64,000 bases of DNA from Mucidula mucida (Eukaryota > Basidiomycota > Agaricomycetes > Agaricales > Physalacriaceae): NCBI GenBank assembly GCA_015501055.1, contig JADNYV010000021.1:124001-188000 (forward strand), written 5' to 3'. This document shows positions 12,718 to 26,123 of the stretch, piece by piece. A program made the translations under genes and the position numbers. Below the pieces are notes generated by a model. The model made no database searches. It was not told the DNA's origin and worked only from the letters and a program-made list of their open reading frames with translations. The number at the start of each line of letters is the position of its first letter. The stretch's first letter is position 1.

Positions 12718-15550
12718 ATGTCTTTAATCAGTGATACAGAGTATGTCAGGCCTTACTGTACCACTGTATCTAACCATACCACAGCTACCTCATACATCGC
12801 CTCCGATTGACTTACCTGCGTGAAGTCGAAGACCCGTACGGTCCGCGGCTCATTTCGCTCGACCCGTCGCATACATCGAATCCATACATCCTTGCCGCAT
12901 CGCTCGCAGATGTCGACAAATGGCCCGAACTCGCTATGCCCAGCAGTCCTCAGCTAAGCGGTGACGAGGAGCCCGGTCTCGGCGCTGCCAAGCTCAAGTA
13001 CACGACGACCATCATGGGCGGGCGAACGGGCGGCCTGGGGCTGCGCGTCAATGCAAAGCGGGCGTCCACTAGCAAGAGAGCATCTACGCTGGCCGGCACA
13101 TCGCGGCAGGAGGACATGGTCAAGAACTTTATCGGCGGTCATGCGCCCGTCAGTGAAGAGATTGTCGTCCCGGAGCCTGCTCAAGAGCCAGAGAAACCTG
13201 CCGAGGTTGGCAGTGTTGACGTGCAGATACAAGAGCCAACAATGGTCGAGGAGGCGCCGGTCGCCAAAATACCCCAATTCATACCCCGCTTCAAGGGCGC
13301 TGCAGAGATGGAGAAGAGGCGCATGCAGAGAATGGCCGCTCGACGCGGGCCAGGCGCTGCACCCGCACCCCAAGTCAGTTTTGACGACTCGTCTAGCGAT
13401 TCTGACATTCCCGCTGCCGCCGATTCATCGTCGGACTCGGACTTTGGCGATGCTGCAGGAGCCAACGACAGTATGGACGACGATGAATTCGACCCGTGCG
13501 TATTCTCGCTTGTTGTGTACCGTAAAACTACTGGAACGACCTAGCGATTTTGCTGCAACTACTACACAAACCCCCGGAATCCACTTTGACAGTGCCTCTG
13601 ACATGGCCTCTGATATGAACTCTGTCCTTTCTCTCTCCGAACCCGAATCATCTTCCCAGCCCAATATGCGTTCAAGACCACAACTCAGTCCTGTATCCAT
13701 GAGAACCCATTCGAAGGGTCAGCCAAAGTCCCATTCGCCTTCACAAACAAGAGAAACGCGTCCTCGCAAGACTTCTGCACCACCTCGAATATCAGCACAT
13801 GCTCCGCCAGAGATGGTCTTTACCAGAAAACCCGTTCCTCCTATCATGAGACAGACAACATCCTCCTTATCCGCCATGCTAAAGTCAACTGGCACAACGT
13901 CCAATCCGTTCGCTGAAATGTACGCGGCCATAAGTGGGCGCGGAGAGAACGCATCCTCTGATGTCCAGGTCTATTTTCCCCATGCTGTGGAACCGCGTGG
14001 AAGGGCAATGGACCTAAACGTAAGGCGGGACGCTACTGTCGAGGAGGTCATTGGCTTTGCGCTTTGGACGTACTGGGAAGAAGGCTGGAAACCCAAACTG
14101 GACGAAGGCTTGAATGGAGAAGACGACGAGCAATGGGCAACGCATCTCAGTGCAGTCGGGTGGATACTAAGAATTACAGAGGACGACGGAGAAGTCGACG
14201 ATGACTTCCCTCGTAAGTATCTGTCCTGATGTTACTGTTACGTTTCTAATTGTCGCGATACAGCTCCTGACAGGATGGGCAAAATTGTCAAGTTCAATGC
14301 TGACGGTTATGCTGTGCTCAAGGCCAGCCCCGCTCAAAGTAGGCTGGCCTTCAGTCTGACGAACCCCTACTGAACGTTTTTATGTAGTTGCTCAGAATCA
14401 GATATTGGAAAGCAAAATCCAGCGACGGCCATCGCGAACAACAACTAGCAAGAAGATGGAAAAGTCAAATTCTGGTCTTGCATTACCAGTGGTCGGCGCT
14501 GGACCAGGAAGTTCTGCCTCTAACCTTGGCTCGCTACCTTTGTCAACCAGTCTGGGTCCTCTATCAAGTCACGGTCCGCAAATGTTTTTGCGCATCAGAG
14601 TAGCCGACGCTGCTGGTGCGGGTCATGTCTCGACAACTATTCCAGTGTAAGTCATCTACTTTGTGACAATGTATCAGCTAACCCTCAATTAGCTCGGCTG
14701 AAATGTACATGCAAGAAGCTCTCGAGCTGGTGTGCAAGAAACGCAAGCTGGATAATCCGAAGGAGTACGCGCTGATGCTGGCAGACATGACCATATTGAT
14801 CCCACTCGATCGGACGGTGGCTAGTTTACAAGGAAAGAGAGAATTGGTCATCATCAAGCGCAGTATGCTCGGTGGAGATGTTCTGAAGGCGACCGGGAGG
14901 ACTACTGACCCCAACGGTTCGTGTCTTTCGATGTCCTTCCAAGTGTATTTCTGATTGTTCCACCAGCGTCCATTTTCAAGAGAATGTCTGATACACCAGC
15001 CGAGGTCAAGCTATCATCAGAACTCGACTATGCTGCTGCATATAAGGTATGCGCTAGTTCCTCTTCCATGTGTGACTTTCTCAATCGTTTCCAGAAATTC
15101 ACCATCGCCCGGAAGATGCCCATGCTCGTCGCGAAACAGGAAAAGACCCTTGCGATCGACGGTGTCTACGTTCATGTGCGCATCTCTACAAGCAGGGATC
15201 TGCACATCACTAACGCATACAGATCATGCCCTCAACGAATAAGGGCAAAGCGGTTTTCGACAATGGAAAGACGTACTCTTACCATATCAAGAGCATAGCG
15301 GATATCCAGCAGAGTACCAAGAGCTCGAGTGTGTTCAAGCTGGTCCTGAATCGGGGCGCTGGGAGCAAACGATATGACTTTGAGGCGGATACGCCGAAGT
15401 TGGCTGGTACGTCGCTTTTCTAAGCGGTCTCCATGTATGTTCTTACTTTGAGATACAGCGGAGATTGTCCAGACAGTCCGGAATATGAAGAATGCTTTGG
15501 AGCGTAGTGGTACTGTTAACAAGAGCCGGAGGAGTCGTCATGTAAGCTGA
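12718..15550 (+). CDS. sin1: TORC2 subunit Sin1/Avo1
   Basis: Ten exons: 12718-12740, 12785-13495, 13545-14212, 14264-14338, 14388-14646, 14693-14916, 14967-15046, 15095-15175, 15223-15406, 15459-15550; 798 residues. It starts MSLISDTDYLIHRLRLTYLR, the conserved Sin1 N-terminal helix. A Ser/Asp-rich linker follows. The CRIM domain spans roughly residues 400-490 (VQVYFPHAVEP, VEEVIGFALWTYWEEGW, VGWILRITEDDGEVDDDFP). A Ras-binding-like domain (FLRIRVAD to VIIKR) and a C-terminal PH domain (KFTIARKMPM... to VQTVRNMKNALE) complete it. Sin1 holds TORC2 together and presents AGC kinase substrates. The last codons read RRSRHVS-stop, but the donor-like gtaagc at 15542 could instead splice to 15604 and add a 28-residue tail ending at 15687; both readings keep the frame. 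Confidence 0.92.
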
Positions 15551-15752
15551 GCAGGAGAACTTTGTTTACTAACTTATCTTTGCTTTCGTATATTCATTGT
15601 AAGAACAAGTACTTATGGAAGTCGGGGTCAAATGTCGCAATCAAGACACGATCTGAATATTGGAAGAGAGTTGCCGAACTGGCATGACGGTCATTTCTGG
15701 TATTGCCTGACACTTGGAAGGTGCTATAAAGGCCCTTCGGCTCTTCAATGAT

Positions 15753-16560
15753 TTAATGCATAGCAGAACAAGCGCTGACAATGATATCTCTCACGCCTGC
15801 AGCCACTTGATCAGTTGTCAGTGGCTGTCCAACGGGTGGACAGTGAATGAAAATGACGGGAGTTTCTTTCCCGGCTAGTCGTGATTCTGCTAAGGAGCAG
15901 TAGTAGATGAAGTCGCATAAATAGTGACCGGCATCTTCAGAGCTTCTTATGTGCTGGAAGGTCGTCAGTCATCGAGGAAGGACGACCGGGTTGAAGCCAC
16001 TAACCACGCCTTCTTTGGCAAGCTTATTGACTATCGCAACCGCATCGACAGGCGTGGTAAGCTCTTCAGAGAGCGCCGAGTATTTAGACGCCGCGAAACC
16101 GCGCAGAGGAGGATTACAAGACGCATCGACGATGTCTGCCATCTTGTTTTCATGATCTGGCTTGTTGTAGCCAGTCTTGTGGCCTAGCCCTTCAAATCGA
16201 AGGGGACCCGGCCTCGCGACTCCGATGTGGACAATCAACGAATACTTGTCATCCGAAGCACGGTCCGCGAATTCCCCAGGTAGAACAGGAGGAGACGCGT
16301 GCATCCCGGGGACAATCTGAAGAACATCCTGGTACACGACGGGAATCCGGATGGACGTGATCTCGATCGACTCGGGCTTCGGGTCGTTGGTGAACAGAAG
16401 ATTGCTGTGCAGCTGTTCGGCTGCCAGCCAAGATGGGTTGATCGTAAATTCTCTGAACGGCTGGGGATTTTCGAGGATATTAAGCGCTTCTGGGGCATAG
16501 GGAACGTATACTTACCCCAAAGCCGGTTACGAGGACGCGGTGTCTGGTGAGTGGTGGCAT
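15753..16560 (-). CDS. Pyroglutamyl peptidase I (pyrrolidone carboxyl peptidase)
   Basis: Exons 16560-16516, 16460-16008 and 15953-15753 give 232 residues, near the usual 215-230. The start MPPLTRHRVLVTGFG runs across the intron into PFREFTINPSWLAAEQL, the family's N-terminal signature. DKYSLIVHIGVARPG and GHKTGY follow. The catalytic Cys is in DAGHYLCDFIYY and the catalytic His in VIFIHCPP, both in exon 3. The enzyme cuts pyroglutamate from peptide N-termini in the cytosol. The second intron has a weak donor (gtggtt) but the fit of both sides is exact. It lies tail-to-head with the Old Yellow Enzyme gene, on the same strand about 190 bp downstream of it. Confidence 0.85.
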
Positions 16561-16750
16561 CTGGAGAGCGCAGTGACAGTTTGCATGATTGGTGACGGGA
16601 AAATAGTAAGCCGAGATAACGAACCCTACGTATGATAAGCCACATAATTCATAACTTGAATGTGTTCTGGCATTGGCGCTCGTTTTAGTATGATATTGCG
16701 GGCGATTCGGTTCTCGGAAAAGGTGTCTGACATTTCAAACCAGGCGGGTA

Positions 16751-18060
<1,310 letters not shown>

Positions 18061-21000
18061 GCGATATCAGGGAAACAGAACAGGCTAGCGCTAATTTATA
18101 ATCAATAAATAAGCACCGGCGTAGAGAAGTATGCGCGCTCTGTGGCCGGTGGGGAACGGACATAATGCGAAAAATACTACGAAAGCGTGAGCATCAAAAT
18201 TGAATAAACTGGAAGAAAATTCTCATACTATAATGTTTGAAGGTATGCGCCAGGCTAGGACACACTGACTCACTGGCAGTGGTAAGAAAAAGGTTGTAGC
18301 CCGTGTGGCCCCGTCACAAATGTCCCGAGTCTCCCGTGAGCTTGCGATCCGTATCGGCAATGCATAATTTGGCAGGTATTCAGAATGGTCGTTCAACTTT
18401 CAACGCAGTAGTACAACTTCAGCGGTGAAAGATACAGGGGCGATAGAAGTCGTGGAGATCACGTGCCGCTGGAAGGACCGATTTGGGACAACTCTTAGCT
18501 GTCTTCTGCTTACACTCTCGGTCTCCCCAAGCACACTCAATGAATGGATCATTTCTAGAATTTAAAATCACTTCAAGACTAGGCTGGAGGACCCCGCTCA
18601 GTTTTTCCGAAGGTTCTAGTCTGGGTTCTGGTACCATCTCTTACCTTCAAACGGATGGTCTCTTTTCGTTTTGACAGGTTCCAGTAGCTGAAATCGACAT
18701 GGTAGCTTCGTCTAAATTTGTATAGCAGCCATTCTCCCTGCTTCTAGACGAGGAGGAGGAACACTAGTAGTCCTTATCATCGTGACCGATCTATTGCCTG
18801 AAAACACAGAGATGCAACAGTCGGGCTTCTACATCTCCTTCGCTTCTATCTTCTGGTTCTTGTTCGAGACTATCAGCTTTCGTCTGGGCATAAGGGTGGT
18901 CATCATCTTACCTTCTTCACTTTTGTCCAAGTACCTGGCAACTTCATGTCGTCGAGTTCAAGGCGTCTTGATATCAAGCTTTCAGGGCGGCATTTTGCTC
19001 TATCCGGGTGACTGGTCAATAGTCACCGCTCTTGGTGTATGACCGTCCGCTGGTCTAAGTGCTCCGCATCTGGCAGGCTCCCCGTCCTCGTCGCTGTCTC
19101 ATGCTCAACACCTGCTGCCCCATCGCTCATCCTCGGAGTTCGCAGACACTAAATTTTCTTCCCGTGCTTTTATTCGTTAACACATCTTAAGACCCTTCAC
19201 TCCGCCAGGCAAACCAGCGTCAAGTCGTCAAACGTGCATTCTATCTGGAATTTGTCTGGATACGGAAAATGTAACGTAGAGCGAAACATCTTTTGGAACG
19301 CTTGTGTAAATGATTTCTTGTCGTATATCTCCTATGATAAGTGGTAACTTCTGAGTGTCCGAGTCTAAGCTGCGGTCGATAGCGGTCTACCTGGTGACAT
19401 CCCCGCAGGTATGTACTATGTACTTACTCCGGATGAGATGAGTAAGTTTGTGGCCCATGTTTCCCAGCTAGTCATTGAATAGTTAGTGTGTTGTTAGTAC
19501 CTGGGCTAGAGTGATTCGTTTTCTTTTCATAGCGAACACGCGCTCATCTGGAATTCTGTGACATGTGTCCATAGCTCGAAAGTTTACGACAAATGATGAG
19601 ACGTAGACGTGTGCTGTCATGGTAGTAACGATCTCATGAGGGTCAAGGCGAATTACTGTTCTAACTCAGATGCGGTATACGAGCTCCAGTCGAAACGTTG
19701 CCGTCAGCCTAGTCACACTATTCTTGACGCAACTGCCCTATGTATCGCTTCTTGCAAACGTTCCACTGAAATCGCTTTGAAAGCTACGTTCTGGTTGCTT
19801 TGTGTTAGGAGTCGTGGCATCCTCTCCTTGAATGGTCACGCCGAATCTTCAACGCGTCCATTACTGTAGTTGACAGCCTTTTCTGCAGGGATATTGAACG
19901 ACGCCACATAATATTTCTTTATTCTTTAACGTCACAAGACACAGAGAGCAGCTAAGTATGTCCGATGCCGTTCGCAGAAATTGCACCTTATCCTACTTCC
20001 TTGGCCGTGATACCCTCGATATGTATACTGTGACCACGAATCACTGTGAATGGTTTCACTCCTATTGGCGCATCGGCGTCATATCATCTCCGTTCCTGAT
20101 TAGAACTTCATATTCAGAAAACAGGGCAATCTACGAGCCCGTGGCGCAATCAGATCTACGTGATAAGCGAATGATCGAGGTGTACTTACTTGCGCACAGT
20201 GTTACTTGCCACGAGGAAGATGACGCCTTGTAGTACGCCGCGTCAACATTGTGAGACCTTGTAGAGTGAGACAGCCTCGAGAAACGTTGAAGGAAGGGTA
20301 AAATGCCAGTCAATCATCTGGGACTGTTGATAGCAGTACTCCTCAAATTCGGGCTCTATCCCCAACTAAGGGTGTGGCATCATATGTCGTCTTTGGCCTA
20401 CAATATTAGGCACAGTCGCGCAGGGAGCTCGAAACACCCACATTCCGTGAACTCGGTCTGATATAAGGAGATCCGAGTATATCGAGGACAGCACTCCAGC
20501 GCGCAAGCGGTGCAAAAGAAAGGCCCGACTGCTCATTATCACACACCTAGGGGCCTAGATGTAGTACTCTTCTTAGGGAGTCATGCTACAAGAAGAGGCA
20601 AGGAAAACATAAGACAGTTCAACTGTTTACACTGTATTTACCCCGATTGTGCATCAGCGTATCCCTGCGAAGACGATGGGAAGAGGCTTCAACGTACTTC
20701 AGTACAGTGACAGGGTCAAAGTTTGAACAACTTGAAGAAAGACTTTCTTTTTTTTACTTGTGCAGCCTTTCAGTTCGCTCGCAAAGGTCCCGAGATCTCA
20801 GGCATTGAGCGTCAAGTGGAGAAGAGGTAAGGACGTCTGCAGGTGCGACACGAGCCCATCATAGCTCATGATGAAGAATTCGAAGAACTGTCGAATTGGG
20901 GATATCATTCAAGGCGGCGGTAGGGCGAGGATCCTGAAGCATTCGTCGGACATTGACAAGATAGCATTTGGGGCTTCGTGCTAAAGGAAGGGTGGATTTT

Positions 21001-21613
21001 GGGGTGGAAGTGCCCCAAGGACGAGGGAGCGTTGGGTATTGGTTAGCCTGGGAAGATATTGAAAAATAGCACAGTGAATTTCAACCTCGAGCAGTTTTGA
21101 GCACGCGTATTACTCGCCACCGAGTTCACACGTGAAATGCGAGATTTCTTGATACGAACGTGTAGGGACATGCATCAAGGTATGACTGTAAGGACTGACC
21201 TGGGACTGACTTTCTGATGCTGCCTCGGGCACGTGGCTGATCGGCAGAGCTCGGCAAAGATCACTGGTAATCAATCGCGTAGTACATCCGTTCAACTCTT
21301 ACACTCACCCACGGCTCTCCTCGGCAGCCTGCCTCGGTGTATGGCGGTTCTGTGCGCTGATATCGGCGCATCACGGCGTTAGGAACCCTTTACAGCAATC
21401 TCTGACACGACCCCCCAAAGTTCAAGAGTATCACTGGATTGAAATAACCTGATGGATAATATGCTTATTCGTTAATGGCTTGCCCCTCAATGACTTCTGA
21501 GCTTGAAAACTTCTCACCTCGGTAACCGGATATCCTCCTTGTATGAGCCGCAGACCGGGAGACCGAGAGGATAAAAGGTCGGACGCCAACCCGTTTTCTT
21601 CATCTTGTTCAAT
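18061..21613. other. 3.5 kb gene-poor region
   Basis: No frame longer than about 90 codons and no family motif on either strand. I see no LTR, tRNA or tandem array. It could hold a non-coding transcript or decayed mobile DNA, but nothing in the sequence shows this. Confidence 0.45.
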
Positions 21614-22923
21614 ATGCTCTTGTCCCAGAAGTCATCCTCTATCTTCTCCCCCAAGCGTCTGGGCCAGCTGCTTGCGGTTCCGACTGAGGCCGAACTAGAA
21701 GCTTGCTGGGAGCTCTGTCGTCTTCACAATAACATTGGCTTCTGGGTCGTGTGGATTCCGACTGGTTGGTGAATGGTATACACTGAGGTTCTCTAGCTCA
21801 TGATTGCGTGCACTCATAGCGTGGTCTATTGCCATGGCGTATCACGCGCACCCCTCTCTCACAGCTTTGGATTGCCTCTACACGGCGGCGTTCTTCGTCC
21901 CACTGTGTTTTGGTGTGAAGTCTCTGGTATGTGAACCTCATCAGTATACTGCCTCAATGTCAAGCTTCCTTTGTACAGATTATGACTATTGATGATATCT
22001 TGGACTACGACATCGATGCATTGGTCGAACGCACCCAAACCCGGGCCATTCCCCGCGGCGCGATCTCCGTAGACAGAGCGTGGTTATTCTTCGCGCTCCA
22101 AGTTGTCATTGGTGTCACACTTGCCTTCAAACTGCTGACCCCAACGAGGTACGTGTCTTCTCCGTTTCAACTGACACCAAGCCCTCGACTTATCCCCAAT
22201 TCACAGTCTTCACATCTCAATGTTCGCATGGCCGTTGTATGTGATTTACCCAACATGCAAGGTATTTTCGTGTGATCTACAGTTTCACAAGCCCACGTCC
22301 TTACTCTGTCTCAAGCGCTGGATGAACTTTGCTCCAATCCCTCTCGTAAGTCGTTTCTCGCGTCCTTGACCTCCCTAACCATCTTGCTGATATCTCCAAG
22401 GGCTTCATGTTTGCAGTGGGTGTCTTCATGGGATGGGCCGAGCTCAACGCAGATGGCCGAATTCCATATTCTACCCTGATACCAGTGTACCTGAGCTGTG
22501 TGTGTTGGACGATTGCGTATGAGACTGTATATCAACACCAGGTAAGAAAGAGCTCGCTCTCGAGATGTAATTCCTTTCTCATCAAACCTGTAACAGGACA
22601 AAGTCGACGATATGAAGATCGGCTTGCACTCCCCAGCTCTGTGGTGCGCCGAGTACACCATCCCTATCTGTACCTGCAGTGCCATCGGGTTTTTGTCCCT
22701 TCTGTCGTACGGTGGCATGTTGAATGGACATGGACTCGCTTTTTATCTTGGCGTTATTGTGGCCGGCATGTCGTTACTGGTGCCGCTGGTCAAGACCGAT
22801 ATAGATCGCCCTGTGGATTGTAAGAATCTCTTCCTAGGAACACCACGCGTCGGGCAGATTATTCTGGGTGGATTAGTTGCCGATGCATTAATACACAGGT
22901 GGATGGCTGGCGTGCCGTTCTAG
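21614..22923 (+). CDS. UbiA-family aromatic prenyltransferase (membrane)
   Basis: Seven exons: 21614-21764, 21820-21926, 21979-22148, 22207-22261, 22316-22345, 22401-22541, 22597-22923; 326 residues. It is hydrophobic with about eight or nine membrane helices. The first Asp-rich motif is IDDILDYDIDALVERTQTR, followed by AIPRGAIS; the second is YQHQDKVDDMKIGLHS, the YxxxD..D..G.S motif of the family. Both bind magnesium-prenyl diphosphate. The first motif has Asp where Coq2 usually has Asn. It could make the ubiquinone ring precursor (Coq2) or a meroterpenoid; lack of a clear mitochondrial leader and the motif change make the secondary-metabolism role possible. No obvious partner genes are adjacent. 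Confidence 0.85.
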
Positions 22924-23182
22924 TTGGAACACTGAAACCTTGCATAGATTTTCTGTACTATTTATTTACCAAAATTGTCGTGAGCCTAGAATAATTTCTT
23001 GATCTACCATCTTTCGATGAGAGCAGTTTGAACAGCCACTCTGTCTGGTCGACATCAACTTTGTCGATCAGGTTGTCCTGTTAGCTGTGTGAAAGGTTAC
23101 CAAGAAAAGTCGTAAATTCGTAAACAACAAATGCGCAGATACATATCTACCGTAAACTACAATCGCATAAATAATTCGTCTG

Positions 23183-24896
23183 TCATCTCAAGCCTTCCGT
23201 AAATCCGCGAACAAATTCGCGCACTGGACGAAGGAACCATCCTATTGCGGACGGTGGCTCCTGTGTCGGCTCCTCATAGGCCTCGTTTCGAGGACGATTC
23301 GTTGGAGGCACACCCTCGTCGTCATCGTCCTCTTCCTCTTCCAAAGCCCGCTTCTTCCCTCTCACAGGACTTTCGGTATCGGGCGGCGGCACCAATGTGA
23401 TGTCAGTGGAACCAGAGACTGAGGAAGCAGCGGGTCTATGTACGAGTGTCAATGCAACCACGAAATCAGGATGATCGACACTCACGGTACGCATGCAAGT
23501 TTATGAGTCTCCCAGTTCTCCAAATTATACTCGGAGCCAACTAGCTGTACATTCTTCCCGCACTGTTTGCATTCAATGTGCCGTGGAGTATGCCCTTTGA
23601 CTTGTGCGTCGTTGATAACGCGCATCTTGCGCTCTGCGAGGGCTACGCGCTCACTCTGCCTGAATAGTATCGTGAGCTTTGAATTATAAGAGTATCGTAA
23701 GGACTAACTGCGAATCCGAACATGTCTGTTGATGCCGCTTCCAATTGTAGAGCGAATATGTCAAGGTCGAATTTGACTTGACCCACTTCTGGCAGCGCCT
23801 GCACAAGACTTGTTCCTTTTCTATCTTCTCGGCGCGAGGGTCGGCTTCAAGAGTGGCCTTGCGCTCTTCCTCAGTCTTGAGGTTCAATGGCGACTCCTTG
23901 ACTGCACCGCTTTCGGCCTCCTTGTCGCTGAGGACAACATGAAACCTGTTAGTTCAGCTGAAGAGAGAAAATCACGTACAACATCGACTTGGGAACCTTC
24001 TGATCACACTTCTCTCGATGTTTTTCCCATGGGCGAACAGCGTAGGTTTGCTTCTTGCCTAGACTAACATGTTTCTGACACCGCGTACACCAGACGCGGT
24101 GTGGATCAATCTCAGAGCACTCTGGTTGATTCTTGAAATAGGCAATGCGCTCTGGTTCCGTTCGCCGGACTCTGCTCAGACTGACGAAAGACTCGGCAAC
24201 AGATGCATCGTCGTCGATTTCGGATTCTGTCTGTGTCTCTTTCCTGGAAAATGATGAGCAGACGTGCCATGGTTCAAGTGTAGACATACTGCAGGCTGGA
24301 ACGAGGTTTTGCGAATCGTCCAGGTGGTGGTTTTCCAGTAGATGATGTCGCGATGCCGCGCAGAGAGCCCATGGATGTTGTACGGGCATGAGCGGTGCTT
24401 AATGGCTTCTTCGCCTGTGGTTCTTTCGGCGACGGCACCCTATACGTTATGATGATGAATTTCCGATAACAAAAGGTTACCAAAGCGTACTTAAAGTCGA
24501 TCTTCTTGACTCCGGCGGTGCTGGTGGGCTGAGAACTTGTGAGACGACCGGTAACCATGTAAATAACACGTCCAACCTTGTCCGGAGTCTTTTTAACCTT
24601 ATTGATCGTCGTGTTTGACTTTATGTCCATTGGCATCTCAGAGTCCGACGCAGAGAAAAGACTGCGAATTGTCAGGAAATGAAGAGAGTTGTGCATAAAA
24701 CACACTCTGAGTGATCCTTGCTCTTCTGCTCGACAGCGGGTTAGTCGAGTTGGAAAGGTGGTGAGATGACGGACCTTGTGGCGGTCTAGATAGGTGTATT
24801 TAACGGCCTTTGAACTAGCAAGGGAGGATAAGAGTGGCGGAAGACAATGGCGTCGTGAACAGACCTCGGTGATAGTTCCATTTTGAGTTCACTCAT
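23183..24896 (-). CDS. Orphan protein with three tandem CCHC fingers
   Basis: Nine exons: 24896-24865, 24814-24775, 24725-24706, 24661-24491, 24439-24291, 24244-23980, 23945-23709, 23659-23486, 23435-23183; 446 residues, every junction GT-AG and in frame. The first 160 residues are basic and Ser/Pro rich. Then come three similar units of about 65-75 residues: CTRC..W-E-K-H-REKC, CRRC..W-K-R-H-QQTC and CKQC..W-E-T-H-KLAC, each C-x2-C-x18-19-H-x3-C with a Trp two or so residues before His, each led by an Arg/Glu helix. Each finger sits in its own exon. The tail is acidic (EEEEDDDDEG) and ends with an amphipathic stretch. I do not know this family. Nuclear DNA or RNA binding is a guess from the basic N-terminus and fingers. 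Confidence 0.7.
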
Positions 24897-25471
24897 TGTC
24901 CGGTCCAGCCTCGTGGCCCGGATTTGTCCTTGCTTGTACACCCGTCCATGCTCAACTAAATCACCCCTTGCTAGCAAAACACTAACGTTCTTGAGCTCTT
25001 TACTGGAATGAAACGGCAGATCTATATCTGTACTTGGACCTAGTATAATGCTCTCGGAGTGGGCTTTAGCTCCGGATCGTTTTGTAGGCTGGTCGCACGT
25101 AGCTCAAAATTTCGTCCTTGTCCTCTCAAATCGTACTGGAATTGAGGTTTGTTGCAGTGAGAGGCTTGGGCGTAAAGGGCCATGAATCTGTGTGTACTCA
25201 ATTGGGGCCAACCGGGAGGTAAAGATGTGCATGCAATGTCATTGAACTTGCATGCACGACACCAATGATACTGGCCTACACCTTCAGTGAAACCTCGATG
25301 CCAATTCAGCTTACAATCATTCAGCACGCCCTCTTCCCCAGCATCAGTTTCTTGTCTAATCTAGCATTTTCAGCATCCTTCAATGAGATGATCTGTCAGT
25401 GGAATATCCACCTATCGCAAGACTGTACGCACCTGTCCTAGTCTTGAAGAAAAATAAAAACATTTAACCTC
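24897..25471. other. Intergenic stretch
   Basis: Upstream region of the three-finger gene; only short frames, no motif recognised. Confidence 0.4.
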
Positions 25472-25560
25472 TACCGACGGTGGGACTCGAACCCACAGCC
25501 TTTGCCTCAATCACGAGATTTGAGTAGGAAAGCAACGCGCTACCATTACGCCACGACGGC
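25472..25560 (-). tRNA. tRNA-Arg (anticodon CCT) with a 17 nt intron
   Basis: The minus strand folds as a cloverleaf: acceptor GCCGTCG with CGTCGGT (one T-T mismatch and a G-T pair), D arm TGGCGTAATGGTAGCGC, anticodon stem TTGCT/GGCAA, T arm GTGGG-TTCGAGT-CCCAC. The loop places CCT at plus 25526-25528 (as AGG), with A37 next and an intron at about 25508-25524. The D and T arms closely resemble yeast tRNA-Arg(CCT). It decodes AGG. No CCA is encoded, as expected for a eukaryote. Confidence 0.85.
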
Positions 25561-26123
25561 TTGGAGCTATTGGAAAACTACACCCAATGGACCGTTAGTC
25601 TCCGCCCTTTTTTACCTTACGGCATCCGGAACTGCAGATCTTAAAGCCTCTATCACTGGGCGAATCAATCTTGATAACGTTCAGTCGAAGTTGAATGTAC
25701 CTAGAGGATCTGCATTGCTTTTGACATGCTGGCGGATGTTCCAATACAACAGGTTCGACGATGCTGTAGCATGAAGCTTTTCGGTGAGACTCTCAAACAC
25801 CACGCCAATTCTTTACCTTCACATGTAAACTCTTGGTCTCTGGGTGTGCCATTCAGATGGGCACCTCTACGCTACGCTAAATGATACGGAATACTGGCTT
25901 GTCGGATTTCTGTTTCTCAGAGGCTCGAAACTGAGCAAATAACTAGTCAATCCAGTTCGCGCCTTCAAGTTCATCTCAGTCTATAATCCGTCCCGGAGCT
26001 ACTCGTGGGGAACGAAGCCCATTGACAGCTTGAATGATGACTCATTGATCGAGGTAGGGTATTTAAGGCGCTGAACTCAAAGGCTTGTCTCGAACCAGAA
26101 CGGCCATCTGCGTCAACCCCACG
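25561..26123. other. Intergenic stretch
   Basis: Between the tRNA and the questin-oxidase-like gene; no supported feature. Confidence 0.4.
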
